DNA of 64,000 bases from Hsuehochloa calcarea (Eukaryota > Streptophyta > Magnoliopsida > Poales > Poaceae): assembly GCA_036346395.1 (NCBI GenBank), contig CM070594.1, positions 22,725,385 through 22,789,384 on the forward strand, read 5' to 3'. Below, piece by piece: positions 23,725 through 36,595 of this stretch (position 1 is the first letter of the stretch; every line of letters begins with the position of its first letter). The notes below the pieces were generated by a model. It had not been told where the DNA came from. It saw only the letters and a program-made list of their open reading frames with translations, and made no database searches. A program made the position numbers and the translations under genes.

Positions 23725-24258
23725 CATGTAATGTAAAGATAGAAGTACCAGCCCTGATCAGATGTGCACCAAAACAATGGTGAAATAAGGAAGTGGTGAT
23801 GTGTGTGTAATATAGAGGTACTTAAGACATGACAAATCATTCCCTTCCCTCCATTGCAGTGAACATTTGCTCAATATATAAATCTCTTGTTCCGTTGCAT
23901 TTTGAAACAAATATATTTGCTTCATCGAAGCAAGTGAAATGCTCATGCTGAACTATATAGCTTATAGGAACTACGATCTCAATATTGAATTTCCAACCAA
24001 GATTTTATGTTAACAGTGCCACAGAATTTGTATGACTTAAGGAGACAAGATCAAAAGAAAGGAAAAGAATAGCTTACAGCAGTGCCAAGTATTTTTGTAA
24101 CATTCCCATATTTCCCAACGAACTATGTATGTAGCCATGACCTTGTGTCACTATAGTAGAAAGCACCAAAATCCTCCAAATCTTAAGCTCTGTTCTACCC
24201 ATTTTTACTTCTTGTACACAATCAATCATAAAATTTAACTGAAATGTGTGGCGTTGCC
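23725..24258. other. 3' region shared by the lipase gene and a convergent gene fragment
   Basis: This holds the lipase 3' UTR (AATGTAAAG near 23732). Its distal part may be the far end of the UXS 3' UTR on the minus strand, cut off by the copia array. No ORF is supported. Confidence 0.45.
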
Positions 24259-25379
24259 TGTTGAGCATATAAGCATTTTTCGAATTATTTTAATCCAGAA
24301 ATATAATAGATGAAACAAATGCATAAAGCAGATCACAAAGAACACTATAGGAATGCTAGATTCAGATTCTAGAAGAACAGAAGCTAGCAATTCTATCTCA
24401 GTGTTCAAGACAACAATTACCAGTAAAGCAAAACAAGTAACAAGAAAGATATAGGCATACCCAGATTCAGAGGAAGATGCAGTAGTGTTCTTGATGATTG
24501 CGTGCTTCGTCATGGCGTAGTGGTAGTAGTAGTATGGTTGATGTAGTATGTAGTAGCGAGCGCTTGATGTAGAGCGTAGCGAGCGTTGATGATGTAGGCG
24601 TAGCGATGGCGATCGCGCGACGCTCCCCAAAACCTTATTCGTCCTCGCTCGTGCAAGCCTTCGAGGATGAGGGTTCCGGAGGCCTGCTCTCCCGGTGCGA
24701 CCGTACACGCGTCTCGCCGGGATGGAGAGTGCCAGAGACAACAACAAAGAGACTGTGGATGTGTGGATGTGGAAAAACTAACCAACCAAAGAAGCGAATC
24801 GCTTTGTTCCTTTTATAGCCGAACTCGAAAAAAGACAAACCAAAGGCCATATTACGAAACTAAAATCCAACGGTTGAAGGTGAAGTTGAAGGTGAATACG
24901 ATTGAGCGTTGTTCTTTTAATGGCAAAAATAAAGAGACTAGAGACCAACGATGCGCCATCAATGTCGAGCGTTTGATTTTGAATAGATAAAGAAAATCGC
25001 GCCAGACTTGGCGTGCCTATGTGCACACACGCGCACGCACAAGCGGCTCGGCTCCAAAGACGTGCGCATGTGCAACCGACGGCACGCGACAAGGCACGCA
25101 CGCAGACGGCGGCGCGGCACGGCACGGCACGGCACGGCTCGGCTCGGCTCGGCTCGGCTCGGCACGGCGAGGCGAGGCGAGCGAGCGCGCGTGTGTTGTC
25201 TCTTGGCTCTCTCCAATTCCACAAGAAGAGGTCTCACGTTCCACCTTATAAACAGGTGCAACTCCCCTTCAATTGTCCATATGGGACTAAACAATTTAGC
25301 ACAAGCATATGTGCTTTTGAGATTTACCAGGAATTAAATTGGATATTCTAATATGGGCTTAGCCCATTTAATTCCAACA
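24259..25379 (-). repeat. Copia LTR1 (1121 bp; 3' LTR of unit 1)
   Basis: It runs from TGTTGGAATTAAATGGGC (minus start at 25379) to ...TATATGCTCAACA. It is followed on the internal side by the polypurine tract GGTGGGGGAT. It contains a minus-strand TTTATAAGG box near 25246-25252 and a CpG-rich pentamer block, (GGCAC)4(GGCTC)5, near 25113-25165. An ATG-initiated frame beginning at 24513 may be a gag leader exon. Confidence 0.9.
25246..25252 (-). promoter_or_regulatory. TATA-like box of the copia LTR
   Basis: CTGTTTATAAGGTGG on the minus strand, conserved in LTR1 to LTR5. Confidence 0.45.
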
Positions 25380-28300
25380 ATCCCCCACCAGATCTCAAGA
25401 GCACATGTCAAATGCCTTGATCCACAGTTATTGTTTTAATATACCAGTGTTTTGATGGAGACCGGTTAGGGTTGAACATCCACCTAGAACAGAAGCTACA
25501 CTTATTCACAACTGCACAATGGACAAAGCCTTGAATTGACAGTTTTGTGTGAATAAGTTTCACTTATGTCCGTAACTGATACTAGGCTGTCAGGCATCTC
25601 CGCGGTTTGGAGCATAAAAGTCATACTCCATGCCTATTCATGAGTTTCCTAGAGATTACCCTATCTCATAGACTGTGACTAGCAGTCGGGCTCATATAGG
25701 TGTGCTCTTTCAAGACTGCTCTGTAGGACAGCATCTTTGCTTAAATAAGCCACAGAACACATTAAGATAAAAATCAACCTGCCATACAGATTTAGGAGAG
25801 AATTGCATCTCCAATGGGTGGAGTGCAGTAAAGTACTCTCCTCCCAGTTAACCAATAGCTTGTTTCGCCAATCCTACTTCACGGGATCTCCGATCACATA
25901 GGATGGGTTACCACTATGGTAAAACTCACGTGGGTCTCAAACCCATCTCCCTCGATGCATTGTCTATCACATTCCGTGGTAAACCCTTTGTGAAGGGATC
26001 TGCCAGATTTTTAGCTGTTTGGATATAATCCAAAGCTATTACTCCGGAGTTTCTCATTTTTCTGACAGACTTCAGTCTTCTCTTCACATGTCTTGATGAC
26101 TTCATATTATCCTTAGAATCTTTCACCTTAACAATCACGATCGATTGTCACGATTCATCGAAATAGCCGTGCACGTTTTTCAACCACCGGCAAATCCATC
26201 AAGAGCTCACGAAGCCAATCGGCTTCAACGAAGGGCGATATCTAATCTTTGTGAGTTACGCTTCCATTGTTGACCTCGTTAAGATGGTGCGCTTGCAAGA
26301 CTTCCATGAAACAGCGCCACCTCCAAGTAAGAAGACATATCCACTTGTGGCCTTAATCTCATCAGCATCAGATATCCAGTTTGAATCACTATAACCCTCC
26401 AGTACCCTAGGGTACCCGGTATAGTGAATGCCATAGCTCATAGTACCCTTTAGATAGCGCATTACCCTCTCAAGAGCATGCCAATGATCATCTCCCGGAT
26501 TGGAAACAAAACGGCTTAGTTTGCTCACAAAGAAGCGAGATATCGAGCCCGTACCGCTAGCTAAATACATGAGTGAACCAATTATCTGAGAATATCTCAA
26601 TTGGTCTCTAGCTATTCTCCGATTCTTCCTAAGCAACACGCTAGGATCATAAGGTGTTGGAGAGGGTTTGCAGTCGCTATATCCATAACGACTCAGAACC
26701 TTTTCCACATAATGGGATTGCAACAAAGTAATCCCACCATCATCACCTCTCAACAGCTTGATGTTTAAGATAACATCAGCTACTCCCAGATCTTTCATCT
26801 CAAAATTCTGAGACAAGAAATCCTTGACCTCCTTAATCACATTAAGGTTGGTCCCAAAGATCAGTATGTCATCAACATACGACATGAGAATGACTCCTCG
26901 CCCCACCATGGCGATAATACACACATCTGTCGACTTCATTCACAATAAAGCCTCTGAGACGTTAAAGTTCATCAAACTTTTCATGCCACTGCTTAGGTGC
27001 TTGTTTAAGACCATACAGAGATTTCAACAACTTGCACACCTTTCCTTCTTGACCATCTACTACAAATCCATCTGGCTGATCCATGTAAATTTCCTCGTCC
27101 AACTCTCCATTTAGGAAAGCCGTCTTAACATCCATCTGATGAACGAGAAGATCATGTGAGGCAGCCAAAGATAGTAGTACTCGAATAGTGGTCAATCTAG
27201 CCACAGTGAATAAGTATCAAAGAAATCTTCGCCTTCCTTTTGGGTATAACCCTTGGCCACAAGGCGTGCCTTGTACTTTTCAATAGTACCATCGGGCCTA
27301 AGCTTCTTTTGAACACCCACTTGCATCCTCTGGGTTTACAACCATAAGGACGCTCAGTGATCTCCCAAGTTCCATTACATATAATGGAATCCATTTCATT
27401 ACGAACTGCTTCCTTCCAGTATTCTGCATCTGGTGAAGCATACGCATCAGAAATAGTACTTGGAGTATCATCCACAAGGTACACAATGAAATCAGGACCA
27501 AAAGACTTTGCAGTCCTTTGTCTTTTACTCTTCCTCAGAGTTTCATTGTCTTCCTCCTCAGGAATTTGCTCAGGGGTTTGTTCAAAATATTCCATTGGAA
27601 TGGCAGGTTCAGGAATTGTATCAGGTTCTGACTCGATGAACTAGGCATATCTTTCATTGGAAAAATATCCTCAAAGAATGTAGCATCTCTGGACTCCATA
27701 ATTGTACCAACATGCATGTCAGGTACTCCAGATTTCACCACTAGAAATCTATATCCAACGCTATGATGAGCATAGCCTAGAAAGACACAATCCACGGTTT
27801 TTGGCCCAAGCTTACGCCTTTTGGGAATTGGCACATTGACTTTCGCCAAACAACCCCAAGTATGCATAGTATGAAAGTGATAGTCTTTTCTTCTCCCATT
27901 GTTCATATGGGGTTATCTCTTTATTCTTTGTAGGAACCCTGTTCAGGACATGACATGAAGTCAATATAGCCTCCCCCCACCATGCTTTGGAAAGACCCGC
28001 TGTGTCTAACATGGCGTTAACCAACTCAGTTAGAGTGCGGTTCTTTCTTTCAAAACCCCATTTGACTGGGTGAATAGGAGGCGTCCTCTCATGGATTATA
28101 CCATGTTCCTCACGTAATAAATTGAACTCATTAGAAAAGTATTCGCATACGATCGGACCTAACCTTTTGATTTTCCTTTCAAGTTGGTTCTCGACTTCCG
28201 CCTTATAGATTTTAAAGTAGTGAAGAGCTTCATCTTTAGTTTTCAAAAGATACACAAAATGTAAACCTAGTGGAGTCATCAATCAAAGTCATGAAATATC

Positions 28301-29842
28301 TATTACCACCTTTTGTCAACACACCATTCATCTCACAGATCTGAATGTATGAGTTCTAATGGTGCCAAGTTTCTTACCTCAGTGACTTTATGAGGCTTAC
28401 GAGGTCGCTTTGATTGCACACAAACTTGACACTTAGAACCTTTGACAAGGGTAAATTTGGGATTAACTCTAAAGCTGCTAAGCGCGTCATGCAACCAAAA
28501 TTTATGTGACAAAGTCGTGAATGCCAAATAGTAGTCTCATTACCACTTTGCAAACATGGTTCACAACATTATTACACAAATCTGAAAGAGATAGGTGAAC
28601 AAGCCTCCGCACACATAGCCTTTACCAACAAATTGTCCACACTTGGACACAATAAATTTATTGGATTCAAACACCAGTCTAAAGCCATCTCTACACAGAA
28701 GAGATCCGCTAACGAGATTCTTATTGATGGATGGCACATGATGCACGTTCTTGAGTTGCACAATCTTCCCAAGTAAACTTGGATCGACCGTACCAACACC
28801 ATGAGCAAGAGCATGTGACCCGTTCCCCATTAGAACAATTGAATCCCGAGTGACTGGTAAGAAGAAAACAATGAAATATCGGCACACATGTATATTAGCA
28901 CCAAAGGTCTATCCACCAATCGGTAGATTGACATACGGAAAAAACAGTAGGTAAATTACCATACCCCTGAAGTTCCCGTCTCAGTAGTACCAACTACAAC
29001 ATTGGCAGACTTGGAATTCTGCCCTTGCTGATTTTTTCCACCCTTGCGTTGGCTGCAATCCTTGGCCCAATGACCAGGTTCACCGCACACAAAGCAAAGG
29101 CTTTCCTTTGTGTTCTTCTTCTTCTTCTTGAAGCTTGTTGTTTGTGCACTCTTGTTCTTGCCTTTGAACTTTTGAGTTTGGACATTCTTCTTTTGCACCA
29201 TATTGGCACTAGAGTGTCCCTCATTACCTCTAGTGTGTGTATCTTTTGCCCTCGCCTTCTCTTCAACATCAAGAGACCCAATGAGATTTTCAGCGAGAAA
29301 ACTCTTGTCTCTTGTGTTTGAAGAAGTAGCAAAATTCCTCAAGAAGAAGGAAGTTTGGCAATAATACCTCCGCGACAAATTTGTCCAGAACACACACTTG
29401 AAGTACTCAAGTTCTTTAGCCATGGATTGTATCTCATGAGCTGTTCAACTCTGAGCGGTTATCAACCATTACGTAGTCATGGTATTGCTCCATGAGATAC
29501 AATTCACCGCTTGCGCATCCGAGACCCCAAATTTAGCCTCGAGTGCTTCCCACATCTCCTTCCCAGATGTAATCACCATGTATGCATCGACTAACTTCTC
29601 ACCAAGAACACTAACCACGGCACCTTTAAAAGGTTATCGCAGACCTCGAGCGCTTGCTCCTGTTCAGAGTAAGTGTTCCTTCAGCTTGCCGCTTGCCACA
29701 TGGTAAATGTTCATGGCGATTAGCCAAAGCACCATCTTGGTGCGCCACCTCTTGTAATTCGCACCATCGAATACAGAGGGTTTGGCGCAGCAAAGAAAGC
29801 CGATTGACTAAAAATGCCTATGCCTAGAATAAGGTTTTGGAT
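25380..29842 (-). pseudogene. Copia unit 1 internal region: gag, protease, integrase, RT, RNase H (frameshifted)
   Basis: Reading the minus strand from 29842 downward: gag pieces at 29479-29842 and 28956-29423 with the zinc knuckle CFVCGEPGHWAKDC; protease and pre-integrase at 28333-28887 (KCQVCVQSK); integrase pieces at 27535-28282 (MLDTAGLSKAWWGEA, then CVFLGYAHHSVGYRF); RT start at 27197-27595 (DAEYWKEAVRNEMDSI) and 26962-27204; RT core and RNase H at 26256-26939 with the catalytic YVDD and the STMEAE RNase H motif. 25380-25920 is non-coding 3' leader. The long 26256-26939 frame is the best preserved of any unit. Frameshifts separate the pieces, and many coincide with CAG/CTG sites, so their reality is doubtful. 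Confidence 0.85.
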
Positions 29843-31011
29843 TGTTGAGCATATAAGCATTTTTCAATTATTTTAATCCGAAATATAATAGATGAAACAA
29901 ATGCATAAAGCGGATCACAAAGAACACTATAGGAATGCTAGATTCATTCTAGAAGAACGAAGCTAGCAATTCTATCTCGATGTTCAAGACAACAATTACA
30001 TAAAAGCAAAACAAGTAACAAGAAAGATATAGGCATACCCAGATTCAGAGGAAGATGCAGTAGTGTTCTTGATGATTGCGTCGTTCGTCATGACGTAGTG
30101 GTAGTAGTAGTATGGTTGATGTAGTATGTAGTAGCGAGCGCTTGATGTAGAGCGTAGCGAGCGTTGATGATGTAGACGTAGCGATGGCGATCGCGCGAAC
30201 GCTCCCAAAACCTTATTCGTCCTCGCTCGTGCAAGCCTTCGAGGATGAGGGTTCCGGAGGCCTGCTCTCCCGGTGCGACCGTACACGCGTCTCGCCGGGA
30301 TGGAGAGTGCCAGAGACAACAACAAAGAGACTGTGGATGTGTGGATGTGGAAAAACTAACCAACAAAAGAAGCGAATCGCACTGCCCTTTTATAGCGAAC
30401 TTCGGAATCCAAAGGCCATCGCTTGCGAAACCAAAGGCCAACGATTACGAAACTAAAAGCCAACGATTGCGAAACCAAAAGACAACGATTACGAAGTTGA
30501 AGGTGAATGCGATTGAGCGTTGTTCTTTTAATGGCAAAAATAAAGAGACTAGAGACCAACGATGCGCCATCAATGTCGAGCGTTTGATTTTCGAATAGAT
30601 AAAGAAAATCGCGCCCGCGACTTGGCGTGCTGTGTGCACATCAGCAACGCGACGCGCAAGCGGCGCGGCTCGCGACTGACGACGGCAAACGCGCGCGACG
30701 CGGCACGCACGGCGCGGCACGCGGCGACGGCACGCGGCACGCACGGCGCACGCGGCGCGGCGACGGCTCGGCGGGCTCGGCTCGGCTCGGCTCGCACTCG
30801 GCGCGGCGGCGAGGCGAAGCGGCCGCGTGTGTTGTCTCTTGGCTCTCTCAATTCCACAAGAAGAGGTCTCACGTTCCACCTTATAAACAGTGCAACTCCC
30901 TTCAATTGTCCATATGGGACTAAACAATTTAGCACAAGCATATGGGCTTTTGAGATTTACCAGAATTAAATTGGATATTCTAATATGGGCTTAGCCCATT
31001 TAATTCCAACA
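29843..31011 (-). repeat. Copia LTR2 (1169 bp), shared by units 1 and 2
   Basis: It serves as 5' LTR for unit 1 and 3' LTR for unit 2. The ends match LTR1. It differs at CAG sites (TCTCGATG where LTR1 has TCTCAGTG) and has a longer, rearranged CG-rich block at 30640-30830. Confidence 0.9.
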
Positions 31012-34000
31012 ATCCCCACCGATCTCAAGAGCACATGTCAAATGCCTTGATCCACGCTTATTGTTTTAATATACCGGTGTTTTGATGGAGACCGTTAGGG
31101 TTGAACATCCACCTAGAATGAAGCTACACTTATTCACAATCGCACAATGGACAAAGCCTTGAATTGACAGCTTTGTGTGAATAAGTTTCACTTATGTCCG
31201 TGAATCGATACTAGGTCGTCGAGCATCTCCGCGTTTGGAGCATAAAAGTCATACTCCATGCCTATTCATGAGTTTCCTAGAGATTACCCTATCTCATAGA
31301 TGTGACTAGCGATCGGGCTCATATAGGTGTGCTCTTTCAAGATCGCTCAGAGGACAACATCTTTGCTTAAATAAGCCACAGAACACATTAAGATAAAAAT
31401 CAACTCGCCATACTGATTTAGGAGAGAATTGCATCTCCAATGGAGTGGGTGCAGTAAAAGTACTCTCCTCCCGCTAACCAATAGCTTGTTTCGCCAATCC
31501 TACTTCACGGGATCTCCGATCACATAGGATGGGTTACCACTATGGTAAAACTCACGTGGGTCTCAAACCCATCTCCCTCGATGCATTGTCTATCACATTC
31601 CGTGGTAAACCCTTTGTGAAGGGATCTGCCAGATTTTTAGCTGTTTGGATATAATCCAAAGCTATTACTCCGGAGTTTCTCATTTTTCTGACAGACTTCA
31701 GTCTTCTCTTCACATGTCTTGATGACTTCATATTATCCTTAGAATCGCTTCACCTTAACAATCACGATCGATTGTCACAGTTCATCGAATAGCCGTGCAC
31801 CGGTTTTTCAACCACCGCAAATCCATCAAGAGCTCACGGCCAATCGGCTTCAACGATGGCGATATCTAATCTTTGTGAGTTCGCTTCCATTGTTGACCTC
31901 GTTAAGATGGTCTGCTTGCAAGACTTCCATGAAACAGCGCCACCTCCAAGTAAGAAGACATATCCACTTGTGGCCTTAATCTCATCAGCATCAGATATCC
32001 AGTTTGAATCACTATAACCCTCCAGTACCCTAGGGTACCCAGATAGTGAATGCCATAGCTCATAGTACCCTTTAGATAGCGCATTACCCTCTCAAGAGCA
32101 TGCCAATGATCATCTCCTGATTGGAAACAAAGCGGCTTAGTTTGCTCACAAAGAAACGAGATATCGAACCCGTACCGCTAGCTAAATACATGAGTGAACC
32201 AATTATCCGAGAATATCTCAATTGGTCTCTAGCTATTCTCCGATTCTTCCTAAGCAACACGCTAGGATCATAAGGTGTTGGAGAGGGTTTGCGATCGCTA
32301 TATCCATAACGACTGTAACCTTTTCCACATAATGGGATTGCAACAAAGTAATCCCACCATCATCACCTCTCAACGACTTGATGTTTAAGATAACATCACT
32401 ACTCCCGGATCTTTCATCTCAAAATTCGAGACAAGAAATCCTTGACCTCCTTAATCACATTAAGGTTGGTCCCAAAGATCGATATGTCATCAACATACGA
32501 CAGAGAATGACTCCTCGCCCCACCATGGCGATAATACACACATCCGTCGACTTCATTCACAATAAAGCCTACAGACGTTAAAGTTCATCAAACTTTTCAT
32601 GCCACCGCTTAGGTGCTTGTTTAAGACCATCTGAGATTTCAACAACTTGCACACCTTTCCTTCTTGACCATCTACTACAAATCCATCTGGTGATCCATGT
32701 AAATTTCCTCGTCCAACTCTCCATTTAGGAAAGCCGTCTTAACATCCATCGATGAGCGAGAAGATCATGTGAGGCGACCAAAGATAGTAGTACTCGAATA
32801 GTGGTCAATCTAGCCACAGTGAATAAGTATCAAAGAAATCTTCGCCTTCCTTTTGGGTATAACCCTTGGCCACAAGACGTGCCTTGTACTTTTCAATAGT
32901 ACCATCGGGCCTAAGCTTCTTTTGAACACCCACTTGCATCCTACTGTGTTTACAACCATAAGGACGCTCGGTGATCTCCCAAGTTCCATTACATATAATG
33001 GAATCCATTTCATTACGAACTGCTTCCTTCCAGTATTCTGCATCTGTGAAGCATACGCATCAGAAATAGTACTTGGAGTATCATCCACAAGGTACACAAT
33101 GAAATCAGGACCAAAAGACTTTGCAGTCCTTTGTCTTTTACTCTTCCTCAGAGTTTCATTGTCTTCCTCCTCAGGAATTTGCTCAGGGGTTTGTTCAAAA
33201 TATTCCATTGGAATGGCAGGTTCAGGAATTGTATCGGGTTCTGACTCGATGAACTAGGCATATCTTTCATTGGAAAAATATCCTCAAAGAATGTAGCATC
33301 TCTGGACTCCATAATTGTACCAACATGCATGTCGTACTCATTTCACCACTAGAAATCTATATCCAACGCTATGATGAGCATAGCCTAGAAAGACACAATC
33401 CACGGTTTTTGGCCCAAGCTTACGCCTTTTGGGAATTGGCACATTGACTTTCGCCAAACAACCCCAAGTACGCAAGTATGAAAGTGATAGTCTTTTCTTC
33501 TCCCATTGTTCATATGGGGTTATCTCTTTATTCTTTGTAGGAACCCTGTTCAGGACATGACATGAAGTCAATATAGCCTCCCCCCACCATGCTTTGGAAA
33601 GACCCACTTTGTGTCTAACATGGCGTTAACCAACTCGCTTAGAGTGCGGTTCTTTCTTTCAAAGAACCCCATTTGACTGGGTGAATAGGAGGCGTCCTCT
33701 CATGGATTATACCATGTTCCTCACGTAATAAATTGAACTCATTAGAAAAGTATTCGCCGCCACGATCGGACCTAACCTTTTGATTTTCCTTTCAAGTTGG
33801 TTCTCGACTTCGCCTTATAGATTTTAAAGTAGTGAAGAGCTTCATCTTTAGTTTTCAAAAGATACACAAAATGTAACCTAGTGGAGTCATCAATCAAAGT
33901 CATGAAATATCTATTACCACCTTTTGTCAACACACCATTCATCTCACACAGATCTGAATGTATGAGTTCTAATGGTGCCAAGTTTCTTACCTCAGCGACT

Positions 34001-35460
34001 TTATGAGGCTTACGAGGCTGCTTTGATTGCACACAAACTTGACACTTAGAACCTTTGACAAGGGTAAATTTCGGATTAACTCTAAAGCGGCTAAACGCGT
34101 CATGCAACCAAAATTTATGTGACAAAGTCGTGAATGCCAAATAGTAGTCTCATTACCACTTGCAAACATGGTTCACAACATTATTACACAAATCTGAAAG
34201 AGATAGGCGAACAAGCCTCCGCACACATAGCCTTTACCAACAAATTGTCCACACTTGGACACAATAAATTTATTGGATTCAAACACCAGTCTAAAGCCAT
34301 CTCTACACAGAAGAGATCCGCTAACGAGATTCTTATTGATGGATGGCACATGATGCACGTTCTTGAGTTGCACAATCTTCCCCGAAGTAAACTTGGATCG
34401 ACCGCACCAACACCATGAGCAGAGCATGTGACCCGTTCCCCATTAGAACGGTTTGAATCCCGAGTGACTGGTAAGAAGAAAACAATGAAATATCAGACAC
34501 ACATGTATATTAGCACCAAGTGTCTATCCACCAATCGGTAGATTGACATACGGAAAAAACAGTAGGTAAATTACCATACCCTGAAGTTCCCGTCTCAGTA
34601 GTACCAACTACAACATTGGCAGACTTGGAATTCTGCCCTTGCTGATTTTTTCCACCCTTGCGTTGGCTGCAATCCTTAGCCCAATGACCAGGTTCACCGC
34701 ACACAAAGCAAAGGCTTTCCTTTGTGTTCTTCTTCTTCTTCTTGAAGCTTGTTGTTTGTGCACTCTTGTTCTTGCCTTTGAACTTTTGAGTTTGGACATT
34801 CTTCTTTTGCACCATATTGGCACTAGAATGTCCCTCATTACCTCTAGTGTGTGTATCTTTTGCCCTCGCCTTCTCTTCAACATCAAGAGACCCAATGAGA
34901 TTTTCAACAGAAAACTCTTGTCTCTTGTGTTTCAGAGAAGTAGCAAAATTCCTCCAAGAAGAAGGAAGTTTGGCAATAATACCTCCCGCGACAAATTTGT
35001 CCGGTAACACACACTTGAAGTACTCAAGTTCTTTAGCCATGGATTGTATCTCATGAGCCTGTTCAACTACAGAACGGTTATCAACCATTCTGTAGTCATG
35101 GTATTGCTCCATGAGATACAATTCACTGCCTGCATCCGAGACCCCAAATTTAGCCTCGAGTGCTTCCCACATCTCCTTCCCAGATGTAATCACCATGTAT
35201 GCATCGACTAACTTCTCACCAAGAACACTAACCACGGCACCTTTAAAAAGGTTATCAGCAGCCTCGAGCGCTTGCTCTGCTCAGAGTAAGTGTTCCTTCA
35301 GCTTGCCGCTTGCCACATGGTAAATGTTCATGGCAGTTAGCCAAAGCACCATCTTGGTGCGCCACCTCTTGTAATTCGCACCATCGAATACAGAGGGTTT
35401 GAGCGCAGCAGCAAAGCCAGTTGACGAAAAATGCCTATGCCTATAATAAGGTTTTTGGAT
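31012..35460 (-). pseudogene. Copia unit 2 internal region (frameshifted)
   Basis: It is collinear with unit 1. Best preserved is gag: 34510-35235 (241 aa) spans WEALEAKFGVSD to the zinc knuckle in one frame. Integrase pieces lie at 33772-34140 (FMTLIDDSTR) and 33338-33607, the RT start at 32805-33208, and RNase H at 31902-32084. The 3' leader at 31012-31550 matches unit 1. The YVDD region (32470-32520) is broken by small indels. Which part is intact differs from unit to unit. Confidence 0.85.
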
Positions 35461-36595
35461 TGTTGAGCATATAAGCATTTTTTGAATTATTTTAATCCAG
35501 AAATATAATAGATGAAACAAATGCATAAAGCAGATCACAAAGAACACTATAGGAATGCTAGATTCAGATTCTAGAAGAATAGAAGCTAGCAATTCTATCT
35601 CAGTGTTCAAGACAACAATTAACAGTAAAGCAAAACAAGTAACAAGAAAGATATAGGCATACCCAGTTCAGAGGAAGATGCGGAGTGTTCTTGATGATTG
35701 CGCTGCTCGTCATGACGTAGTGGTAGTAGTAGTATGGTTGATGTAGTATGTAGTAGCGAGCGCTTGATGTAGAACGTAGCGAGCGTTGATGATGTAGACG
35801 TAGCGGTGGCGAGCAACGCGCTAACGCTCCCAAAACCTTATTCGTCCTCGCCGTGCAAGCCTTCGAGGATGAGGGTTCCGAGGTTGCTCTCCCTGGTGCG
35901 ACCGCACACGCGCCTCACCGGGATGGAGAGTGCCGAGACAACAACAAAGAGACTCGTGGATGTGTGGATGTGGAAAAACTAACCAACCAAAGAAGCGAAT
36001 CGCACTGCCCTTTTATAGCCGTAACTCGAATCCAAAGGCCATCGATTGCCAGAAACCAAAGGCCAACAGCTACGAAACTAAAAGCCAACAGATTGCGAAA
36101 CCAAAAGACAACAGCTACGAAGTTGAAGGTGAATATTCGAACGTTGTTCTTTTAATGGCAAAAATAAAGAGACTAGAGACCAACGATGCGCCATCAATGT
36201 CGAGCGCTTGATTTTCGAATAGATAAAGAAAATCGCGCCCGCACTGACGTGCTGTGTGCACACGCAGCGCACGACGCGCAGACAAAGACGACGCGCGACG
36301 CGACGCGCGCACGCACGCGACGCGCGCACGCAAGACGCACGGCGACGGCTCGGCTCGGCTCGGCTCGGCTCGGCTCGGCACGGCGAGGCGAGGCGAGCGA
36401 GCGCGCGCGTGTGTTGTCTCTTGGCTCTCTCCAATTCCACAAGAAGAGGTCTCACGTTCCACCTTATAAACAGGTGCAACTCCCCTTCAATTGTCCATAT
36501 GGGACTAAACAATTTAGCACAAGCATATGGGCTTTTGAGATTTACCAGAATTAAATTGATATTCTAATATGGGCTTAGCCCATTTAATTCCAACA
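35461..36595 (-). repeat. Copia LTR3 (1135 bp), shared by units 2 and 3
   Basis: The ends are identical in form to LTR1 and LTR2. At several CAG sites (24400 versus 35601) it agrees with LTR1 rather than with LTR2 and LTR4. The pentamer block is (GGCTC)6-7 near 36347-36380. Confidence 0.9.

Noticed and set aside
24235..24747. 170-aa minus-strand ORF with hydrophobic segments, possible membrane protein
   Set aside because: It lies entirely in copia LTR1 and recurs in the other LTRs. Only its ATG near 24513 might matter, as a gag leader.
25013..25351. Overlapping Arg/Ala-rich ORFs on both strands
   Set aside because: They are products of the GGCAC/GGCTC pentamer repeat in the LTR.
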